Part shown: positions 16,770-23,563 of the stretch, piece after piece | How positions within the stretch are numbered: the first letter of the stretch is position 1 | How the letters are laid out: every line of letters begins with the position of its first letter | The notes under the pieces: generated by a model | Database searches by the model: none | Told to the model about the DNA's origin: nothing | Seen by the model: only the letters and a program-made list of their open reading frames with translations | Program-made: the position numbers and the translations under genes | Source: Palsa-147 sp049279675 | GTDB taxonomy: Bacteria; Acidobacteriota; Terriglobia; Acidiferrales; UBA7541 | Assembly (NCBI GenBank): GCA_049279675.1 | Contig: JBAPOP010000013.1 | Span: 1-64,000, forward strand | Direction of reading: 5' to 3' | Length of the DNA stretch: 64,000 nt

Positions 16770-17948
16770 ATGCCCGACATCCAAGCCATTCAGCAAGAAT
16801 TGCGCGCTAGCCGGTTCGACGGCTGGCTATTTTACGACCATCATCGCCGCGATCCAATCGCTTCGAGGATTTTGGGGCTTCCGGCAGAAGGGCTCGCGAC
16901 GCGTCGATGGTATTACTTCATTCCATCGCGCGGCGAGCCGCGAAAGCTTGTCCATCGGATCGAAGCGGGAATGCTCGATAGCCTGCCCGGGCGCAAATTT
17001 GAATATTCCAGTTGGGAGGAGCAGCACAAGTTGCTTGGCCGTGTGATGGGCAGCGCGAAGACGGTGGCGATGCAGTATTCGCCCCTGAACAACATTCCAT
17101 ATATCGGCCTTGTGGACGCGGGCACCGTGGAAGTCGTCCGCAAGCTGGGCAAGAAAGTCGTCAGCTCCGGCGATCTCGTTCAGAAGTTCGAGGCGAGTTG
17201 GTCGCCCGAGCAACTCGAATCGCATCTGGCGGCCGGAAAGCTCGTGGATCAAATTACGAAGGATGCGTTCGCGCGCGCGGGCTCATTCGTACGGAGCGGA
17301 AAGGCACACACCGAATACGAATTGCAGCAATGGATTCAAGAGCAATTCGAGGCGCACGCGCTTTATTCGCCGGATGGGCCGGTCGCGGCCGTTCAGCCGA
17401 ACAATGGCAATCCCCACTACGAGCCGAAACCCAATGGATCCAAGAAAATTCAAGCGGGAGATTTGCTCTTGCTCGACGTGTGGGCCAAATTGAAGCGGCC
17501 CGGCAGCGTTTTTTACGACATTACGTGGGTCGGCTATCTGGGCGATCGTGTGCCGGAGAAGTACGCGAAGATCTTCGCGATTGCGAAGGAAGCGCGCGAT
17601 CGCGCTGTGCAATTCGTCAAGGAATCCGTCGCCGCCGGGAAGGTGATTCACGGCTGGGAAGTCGATCGAGCGTCGCGGGAAGTGATTCGGAAAGCCGGCT
17701 ACGGAAAATATTTCGTCCATCGGACGGGGCACAGCATCGGCCAGGACGTCCACGGCAACGGCGCTAACATGGACGGCCTCGAGACGCGCGACGACCGGCG
17801 CATCGTTCCGCATACCTGCTTTTCCATCGAGCCGGGCATTTATCAGCCGGAATTTGGCATCCGCACCGAAGTGAATGTGTACGTGGGCGACCGCGAAGCC
17901 CGCACTACCGGCGCCGTGCAGGAAGCGATCATTCCGATTCTTGCGTAA
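16770..17948 (+). CDS. M24-family metallopeptidase (Xaa-Pro aminopeptidase-like)
   Basis: 392 residues with a creatinase-like N-terminal domain (about 1-150) and a pita-bread catalytic domain (about 160-390). The five metal ligands are recognisable: Asp in LLDVWAK, Asp in VFYDITW, His in HRTGHSIG, Glu in SIEPGIY and Glu in RTEVNVYV. This supports a dinuclear metal peptidase acting on N-terminal residues before proline. No signal peptide is visible, so it is probably cytoplasmic. It starts 33 bases after yggU. Confidence 0.92.
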   Translation: MPDIQAIQQELRASRFDGWLFYDHHRRDPIASRILGLPAEGLATRRWYYFIPSRGEPRKLVHRIEAGMLDSLPGRKFEYSSWEEQHKLLGRVMGSAKTVAMQYSPLNNIPYIGLVDAGTVEVVRKLGKKVVSSGDLVQKFEASWSPEQLESHLAAGKLVDQITKDAFARAGSFVRSGKAHTEYELQQWIQEQFEAHALYSPDGPVAAVQPNNGNPHYEPKPNGSKKIQAGDLLLLDVWAKLKRPGSVFYDITWVGYLGDRVPEKYAKIFAIAKEARDRAVQFVKESVAAGKVIHGWEVDRASREVIRKAGYGKYFVHRTGHSIGQDVHGNGANMDGLETRDDRRIVPHTCFSIEPGIYQPEFGIRTEVNVYVGDREARTTGAVQEAIIPILA

Positions 17949-17954
17949 TCCAAC

Positions 17955-18374
17955 GTGAGCGCCACCGCCACAGAAAATCCGTCTGTCACGGGAGAGACTT
18001 CGCCGATTCTTGTCGGCTTCGCCGCGTGGCTGATGCCCGGACTTGGGCATCTTTTGCTTCGGCGATGGGCGCGAGGGATTGCGTTTTTCGCCGCCATCGG
18101 CGCACTCGCGCTCGTGAGCTTCCACTTGCGCGGAATTGTTTTTTCGATTCTGCCGCCGGTGGACCCCAGGAATGACCCGCTCGCATTTCTGGGCGCGGTC
18201 GGCGATGCTGGAACCGGAGCCTTCTATTTATTGGCGCATTTTCTCGAACGCTCAGGTCCAGATATTTCTCGGGCGGCGGGAGACTACGGTACGCGATTAC
18301 TTGCGGCGGCTGGCGTTGCGAATTTCCTGTGCATCATAGACGCCTGCGAGATTGCGATCGGCAGGAAACGATGA
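17955..18374 (+). CDS. Small polytopic membrane protein (DUF6677-like)
   Basis: 139 residues with three to four hydrophobic segments (about 18-35, 40-56, 88-98 and 110-130). The N-terminal LVGFAAWLMPGLGHLLLRRWARGIAFF resembles the membrane modules that begin with a Gly-x-Gly-His turn (TM2/DUF6677 type). Function unknown. GTG start, 6 bases after the peptidase stop, so probably co-translated with it. Confidence 0.75.
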   Translation: MSATATENPSVTGETSPILVGFAAWLMPGLGHLLLRRWARGIAFFAAIGALALVSFHLRGIVFSILPPVDPRNDPLAFLGAVGDAGTGAFYLLAHFLERSGPDISRAAGDYGTRLLAAAGVANFLCIIDACEIAIGRKR

Positions 18375-18411
18375 AATTCTGCGTACCGGACCAGCCACAC
18401 GAAACGTGAAT

Positions 18412-18585
18412 ATGCCCTCGCACTTCCAACTCGTGCTGTTCTTCGCGCTGGCGCTCTCGGTGGTTCTCGCGGGTTTGATACAAGGCTCAGGCATCGAGCG
18501 AATCAAGTATGCTTTGAGGTCGTTCGCGGCCTTCGTCGTCGTCGGGATTTTGATCGCGTGGCTGATGTATCCCTTTTCACACTAG
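18412..18585 (+). CDS. Small two-helix membrane protein
   Basis: 57 residues with two hydrophobic helices (about 6-24 and 36-52) separated by a short basic loop (RIKYAL). ATG at 18412, 37 bases after the preceding gene and on the same strand, so probably the last gene of the yggS operon. The frame is open further upstream but that leader is not hydrophobic. No family recognised. Confidence 0.6.
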   Translation: MPSHFQLVLFFALALSVVLAGLIQGSGIERIKYALRSFAAFVVVGILIAWLMYPFSH

Positions 18586-18661
18586 CTGCGATTCGTTTTT
18601 GTGCGAAGGCGCTCTGCCCTCGAAGCTTGCGTCCGAGGGATTCGTAGAATGGAGAGTTACC

Positions 18662-19732
18662 TTGACTCGACGAGGAATTACCGCCTTCCTAATTCTGATG
18701 GCGCTGGGACTCGGCGCCGCGATGCTGCACGGTCCACATTCAACCGCGTACGCGGCGGAGCAGAGTCCTGCACGGGTCGAGCGGCTTGATCCGGCCGCAA
18801 ACGAAATCATTCCCGAGGACGCCACTTTGCAGCATCTGGCCAGCGGATTCGGCTGGACGGAAGGGCCAATCTGGATTCATGAGGGATTCCTGCTGTTTGC
18901 CGATATTTCCAGCAACAGCATCCGTAAATTGACGCCGTCGGGGGCGTTGAGCGTATTCCTGCAACCGAGCGGATATAAAGGAACAGCGGCGTACGGGGGC
19001 CCTGAACCTGGCTCGAACGGCATGACACTCGACGCGCGCGGCCGGCTCACGGTCGCGGGACACGCCCAGCGCGATGTCTATCGCATCGATTCGCTCGGCG
19101 ATCCCGCAAATGTCACCATTCTTGCCGATATGTATCAGGGCAAGCGCCTAAGCAGTCCCAACGACCTCGTTTACAAATCCGATGGCTCGCTCTATTTCAC
19201 CGACCCGCCCTACGGACTGCCCACGCAAGGAGATAAGGATCCGGCGAAGGAATTGACGGTCAACGGTGTTTACCGTCTCGCGGGCGCCTTGAATCAAAAA
19301 TCTGGCGCACCCCCGCAACGGAATAAATTGCAGCTACTTGTGCAGGATTTGCCGCGTCCAAACGGCATCGTCTTTTCGCCGGATGAGAAATACCTTTACG
19401 TCGACAATTCCGAACCGCAAAAAATATGGATGCGATATCGCGTGAAAGCGGATGGAACGCTCGCCGATGGAAAGATTTTCTTCGATGCCACGTCCGATGC
19501 GCGCAAGGGAAGTCCGGATGGCATCAAAGTTGATAAAGCGGGGAATCTGTACGGCGCAGGTCCGGGTGGAGTGTGGATTTTCTCTCCAGCAGGCAAACAC
19601 ATCGCCACGATCATCACTCCTGAGATCGTTGCAAATCTCAATTGGGGCGGGGGCGACGGGAAATCGCTCTACATCACAGCCACTACCAGCGTCTATCGCG
19701 TCGACTTGAAGATTGCGGGCGTCCGTCCATAG
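18662..19732 (+). CDS. Secreted SMP-30/gluconolactonase-like protein
   Basis: 356 residues. An N-terminal signal peptide is clear (LTRRG, then a hydrophobic stretch ending AYAAEQ). The rest is a six-bladed beta-propeller of the SMP-30/gluconolaconase/LRE-like type. Metal-site motifs are visible: GFGWTEGPIW (Glu), SSPNDLVY (Asn/Asp), DPPYG, LPRPNGIVFSPDEKYLYV and KGSPDGIKVDKAGNLY. It probably hydrolyses a sugar lactone in the periplasm; the substrate is unknown. TTG at 18662 with GGAGAG upstream gives a proper signal peptide; the longer ATG start at 18599 would put 21 polar residues before it. Stand-alone gene. Confidence 0.88.
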   Translation: MTRRGITAFLILMALGLGAAMLHGPHSTAYAAEQSPARVERLDPAANEIIPEDATLQHLASGFGWTEGPIWIHEGFLLFADISSNSIRKLTPSGALSVFLQPSGYKGTAAYGGPEPGSNGMTLDARGRLTVAGHAQRDVYRIDSLGDPANVTILADMYQGKRLSSPNDLVYKSDGSLYFTDPPYGLPTQGDKDPAKELTVNGVYRLAGALNQKSGAPPQRNKLQLLVQDLPRPNGIVFSPDEKYLYVDNSEPQKIWMRYRVKADGTLADGKIFFDATSDARKGSPDGIKVDKAGNLYGAGPGGVWIFSPAGKHIATIITPEIVANLNWGGGDGKSLYITATTSVYRVDLKIAGVRP

Positions 19733-20040
19733 CCTCAACTGCTTGCGGATGGGGCTGAAATGCCACTCCTCGAACCTCGAATCGCAAATCCCAATGCGCG
19801 TGGGTCTTGAAGGCCTCTCTTTTTCCAAAACCAGAGGCACCAGAGCTAATTAGCCCGGCAGTGTTTCAGTCGTCCAAATTCCACTGTATCCGAGGTTTTG
19901 ACACTCGCACGCTGACGTGACGAAGAAACAATACATCGTGCTAGAATTGTCGGAGGCGGCCGCGGAACAGCAAGTAAAACGGCACCTAGCGTTTTTGGGA
20001 GTTTCGGAAAAATCCCGCAAGTCGTTTCTCTTCTGTCAGG
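19733..20040. other. Intergenic region before tRNA-Thr
   Basis: No gene is supported. A TTGACA is present at 19898-19903 and a TAGAAT at 19942-19947, but their spacing (38 bases) does not fit one promoter. No clear tRNA promoter or terminator could be assigned by eye. Confidence 0.4.
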
Positions 20041-20116
20041 GCCGAGGTAGCTCAGTTGGTAGAGCAGCCGATTCGTAATCGGCAGGTCGGGAGTTCAAGT
20101 CTCCCCCTCGGCTCCA
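20041..20116 (+). tRNA. tRNA-Thr (anticodon CGT)
   Basis: Full cloverleaf read by eye: acceptor stem GCCGAGG/CCTCGGC, D arm GCTCAGTTGGTAGAGC, anticodon stem GCCGA/TCGGC around the loop TTCGTAA (anticodon CGT), T arm GGGAG TTCAAGT CTCCC, discriminator T and an encoded CCA end. 76 bases. Decodes ACG. Confidence 0.97.
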
Positions 20117-20163
20117 CATTTCAAACCACTTCGTTCAATTATTTTCTGCAGAGGAATCTGCTG

Positions 20164-20187
20164 GTGGCACTTTCAGTGGCACTTTCA
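20164..20187 (+). repeat. Tandem 12-bp duplication
   Basis: The 12-mer GTGGCACTTTCA occurs twice in a row, 48 bases after tRNA-Thr. Both copies lie outside any supported gene. I saw no copy of the tRNA 3' end and no integrase close by, so an attachment site is not supported. Confidence 0.6.
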
Positions 20188-20265
20188 CTCCGAGCAACTG
20201 CGTCCGGCGCGACGCCGCAGTCACGCTCGTGCCGTCCGCCGCCCGCACAACACGCTCCCGTTCTT

Positions 20266-21594
20266 TTATGTCTTAGTGCCGAAGCGGAAGCGGCGAATCG
20301 GCGCAGGCTTCGTGACTTTGCCATTCGACGGACGGTGGCGCGCGGTATCGGCCGGCTGTGGTGCGGCAATCTTTTCGCTGGCTCTGTGAGGAGGCGCGAG
20401 CAACCTGACAACGTGGATCAGCCGCTCCTGACGATATGGCTTCGCAATGCAGACAACGGCGCCGAGCGAATGCGCACTGGCGTAGTCACTCGGATAAGCA
20501 GATGTGGTAGTCAGAATCACTGGAATATTTTGCAAGCGCGGATTCGATTTGCAGTGGCTGCAGATGTCGTATCCCGGCATACCGACTCCCTCGAATTCGG
20601 CGATCAGCAGGGACGGTGTGCGACGGCTTAGCACTTCGCGAGCTTCCGCGACATTGGCGACAGCGACGACGTCATAGCCTTCGCTCGACAAGTAGCTTTT
20701 TAGCGAGCCGCGAGCGCTTGCTTCGGAGTCCACCGCGAGAACCAGCGGCCTGAGCGACTTGGGATCTTGGTCATTCGAAGCTTTAGCCGCGTCGGGTTCC
20801 GCGTGGACTTTCACGCCGCTCGTTCGAATGAAATCTTCCTGGCGGTGAGTCACGTTCAGTGTGATTGCCACCGAGCGGCTGCCACTGGCAAGCTCGGCCA
20901 CATGAACTACGCGGCCGGGTTGCTCCGATTGAATTGAGTTGGGAGCCTTGCTATGAGGGAAGGTGACCATCACATCCATGCCGCGGTTATAAACGGGGCT
21001 CGTGCTGGCAATCAAGATGCCCTGGCGCGATACGTTCAGCGTCGTCGTGATTTCGTCGAGGCTGTTGCCCGTCAGATCGATGCTGCGGACGCGGATTGGC
21101 GCGGAAATCAGCGCTCGGCGCTTTGCCCGTCGCTCCGATTGCACGAGCTTTGCGACGGCAGTCGATTTCAAGATCGTAACGGGCTCTTTTTTCGCGTTCG
21201 TGATGAGTTCTTTTTTCGTGATCGTGACAGGCTCTTTTGGGGAGACGGTGACGCTCCGCGCAGGAGCGGGACTCTGAGCTTTGGGTTTCGCGTTCTCCGA
21301 AGGGAAGAACGATTCGAACTGTTCCGATGAGAGGTGGCTGAGGTCAATGACTTCAAATTTCGCGCGATTCGGTGCCGACTTAGGAGCCGCGGGCTCCGCT
21401 TTTCCGTTTGATCTGCCTACGTTTTGCGGCGGGAATAATTTGGCAAGGGCTTCGACGGTTGAGCGCGCCTTATCGATTTTGGCGAGGTCGTCCGGCGTCA
21501 CCTTTGGTGACGGCTGAATCGCTCCTCGGTCCGTCGATGCCGTAGATTGAACGGGCTTCTTCTCTAAGGCAGAAGCCTTTTTTGGCTCACTCAT
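20266..21594 (-). CDS. PilZ-like domain plus degenerate receiver domain protein
   Basis: 442 residues. A low-complexity N-terminus carries three 8-residue repeats (KEPVTITK, KELITNAK, KEPVTILK at 120-143). A PilZ-like barrel follows at about 152-252 (RRAKRRALISAPIRVR, then NVSRQGILI). A receiver domain occupies about 283-400. The receiver keeps D289, the Thr of VILTTT and K385 (IAKPY), but the phospho-acceptor position is E333 (LLIAEFE), and the second acidic-pocket Asp is Ser290. It is therefore unlikely to be phosphorylated normally and may mimic the active state. The PilZ arginine motif is only partly like the c-di-GMP consensus. ATG at 21594 was chosen; the longer frame adds an unrelated leader. 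Confidence 0.82.
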   Translation of the reverse strand: MSEPKKASALEKKPVQSTASTDRGAIQPSPKVTPDDLAKIDKARSTVEALAKLFPPQNVGRSNGKAEPAAPKSAPNRAKFEVIDLSHLSSEQFESFFPSENAKPKAQSPAPARSVTVSPKEPVTITKKELITNAKKEPVTILKSTAVAKLVQSERRAKRRALISAPIRVRSIDLTGNSLDEITTTLNVSRQGILIASTSPVYNRGMDVMVTFPHSKAPNSIQSEQPGRVVHVAELASGSRSVAITLNVTHRQEDFIRTSGVKVHAEPDAAKASNDQDPKSLRPLVLAVDSEASARGSLKSYLSSEGYDVVAVANVAEAREVLSRRTPSLLIAEFEGVGMPGYDICSHCKSNPRLQNIPVILTTTSAYPSDYASAHSLGAVVCIAKPYRQERLIHVVRLLAPPHRASEKIAAPQPADTARHRPSNGKVTKPAPIRRFRFGTKT

Positions 21595-21830
21595 TTTTGG
21601 ACCGCCTGTTTGTTTTTTCTCGCCCCGAGCAAGTGAAAATAGCAGCAGCAACCGGCACGGAGAATTAGCGCAAAAGTTACATTTCAGTGGTACACGAGAG
21701 GATGGCCGTAAGGGGACGAAGGTACTGGAGCTTGCGAGCGTAAGTCCGCTCATCGGGGGCATTTAGAGTAACGAAGTCTGTTGGAGAACTTGTGCCGAAG
21801 TTCGACGACGGCGTGGACTTCGCCCCAGCG

Positions 21831-23435
21831 TCACGCGGCGCGATTCAACGAGTTAAAATTGCCTCGACGAGCCTGAATCCAGAGGGAAATCAACACGGTG
21901 GCCAAGCCGGCAAGAGCTGCGAACCACGCCACAGTCGTGAGCTCTACTACCCAGCGCGGCGCGACGCCGACCCGTTTCAACAGAAATGGCAGAAAATTCA
22001 GAGTCGTGATGTGAACGTAGTCCCACATGTCTGCCGCGGGAAGGCCTGGACTAAGATTCCAATGGTCGACGTGTCCGAGGGCGAAGTTCCAAATATCGCT
22101 GAAACGCAGGCCGACGAAAAATGTCGGTTGGTCAATCATATCCATCTGGTATCGCTCGAGCGGGCACCAGAAAGCTACGGACGCGAGCTGCACCGCGACG
22201 CTGAGCCCAATCAATGCGACTCCGACGGGCCACAACAATTTGCTCAAATTCTGGCGATAACGAACGAGAAGCGGAACTGATATGAACGCGAAAAGCTGGG
22301 CTGCGGTGGCGGCGTAGCGGTCTCCCCAAGCCGTGTCTCCCGCCCAATCGGTGTATCGCGCGTAAAAGCTGATATACGCGAGCAGCAAAAATCCGAATGT
22401 GACGAGATAAGCTCGAAGCGGCGCGCTGAATCGCTTCCAGCCGAAAATGCAGATCAGAATCGTGAGCACCAGCAGAGGGTCGTACGTGAAAATTGATTTC
22501 TCCGGAGAAAAAAGTGCGCCAAAGAAACCTATGTGAAACGGTGTTTCAAAGGGATACTTCGCGGGTAAGGACGGGTCCCTCAGCCGAAATTCAATTGTCA
22601 GAACTTGCAGATACGTGTTGAAGAACGACCCGAAACGAATGAATTGATAGAGCCGATCCATCAGGCCGAAGAATATGTAAACAGGAAGCACGACTTTCAC
22701 GTAGCTGACGAAGCGCGACCACAACTCACGTCCGCGAATCTTCGAAGACCAAGCGGCAAGCAGAAGAAAAAATCCAACGCCGAGCCAGTCCATGCCCGTC
22801 GTCAATCGCGTTAGAAGGTTTGCGCCCAGCGCGATGCTTCCGATCAGGAGCGCGCGCGTTTTTCCGGTTTTCAGCCATTCGTACTGAAAACATAATCCGG
22901 TGAGCGTTAAAAGCAGGATGTAATTATTCTCCATCATGTTCTGCGTGTAATGGAGAAACGTGGTTCCGAAAAGAAGCGCGAGCGCGCCCGCCAGCCTTTC
23001 ATTCACCGAAAAATCGAAAAGCCCCAACAAGCGATAGCACACCAGGATAGAAAGGACGCAGACGAGAATGTTTGTGCTGAAGCTGACGACGATGTCGCGA
23101 ACGTTGGGATCAGTGCCATCGTAATCGTCGAAGATCGGCAATCGCTCGACATACGTGCCGAGGATGTCGGACGGCAGCAGCAGCAGCGATTGGCCAATGC
23201 CGTACCAGGCGTAGAGCTTGCCGTTGCGGCCGTGAATTCCGAACTCAGGATACTCATCGGGGAAGACTGGCGGCTCGGATGTCCAGAACGAGTGAGCGGT
23301 CTGAAGCCTATGCGTCGTGTCGCTCGAGCCAAGTTCGCCCGACTGCACGACGAATGCAGCGAGGAAGGCCGTAAGGCCCAGTAGAAAAACCGGATTCGCG
23401 AACAGACGACTAATTCGGCTTGGGCCCGAGATCAC
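21831..23435 (-). CDS. Polytopic membrane protein, GT-C glycosyltransferase-like
   Basis: 534 residues with about 11-12 hydrophobic segments. The N-terminus (first helix, then a soluble loop with SGELGSSDTTHRLQTAHSFW) is like the GT-C superfamily, in which acidic residues in the first luminal loop bind a polyprenyl-linked sugar. The exact DE/ED catalytic pair is not obvious, so function is tentative. The long periplasmic loop contains YAWYGIGQSLLLLP and a helix pair near 150-170 (HYTQNMMENNYILLLTLTG). It is alone on its strand between the PilZ-receiver gene and the protease. It could also be a non-enzymatic transporter. Confidence 0.75.
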   Translation of the reverse strand: MISGPSRISRLFANPVFLLGLTAFLAAFVVQSGELGSSDTTHRLQTAHSFWTSEPPVFPDEYPEFGIHGRNGKLYAWYGIGQSLLLLPSDILGTYVERLPIFDDYDGTDPNVRDIVVSFSTNILVCVLSILVCYRLLGLFDFSVNERLAGALALLFGTTFLHYTQNMMENNYILLLTLTGLCFQYEWLKTGKTRALLIGSIALGANLLTRLTTGMDWLGVGFFLLLAAWSSKIRGRELWSRFVSYVKVVLPVYIFFGLMDRLYQFIRFGSFFNTYLQVLTIEFRLRDPSLPAKYPFETPFHIGFFGALFSPEKSIFTYDPLLVLTILICIFGWKRFSAPLRAYLVTFGFLLLAYISFYARYTDWAGDTAWGDRYAATAAQLFAFISVPLLVRYRQNLSKLLWPVGVALIGLSVAVQLASVAFWCPLERYQMDMIDQPTFFVGLRFSDIWNFALGHVDHWNLSPGLPAADMWDYVHITTLNFLPFLLKRVGVAPRWVVELTTVAWFAALAGLATVLISLWIQARRGNFNSLNRAA

Positions 23436-23563
23436 GGCTGCTTACATACCGCGATTCTTTGCAGTGCGTCAATTTCAAATGATAGCTCGGTGCCGGCGAG
23501 TGAGCCGAGGTACGTTTCGGACGCAGCAATCCGACTTAGTGTGAGCCAGATCAGCCCTTGAAT

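Noticed and set aside
20041..20187. tRNA-linked genomic island boundary
   Set aside because: No duplicated tRNA end and no mobility gene nearby; the 12-bp duplication alone is insufficient.
20056..20631. Plus-strand frame starting inside tRNA-Thr
   Set aside because: Begins within the tRNA and is antisense to the PilZ-receiver gene; composition is arginine/alanine-rich noise.
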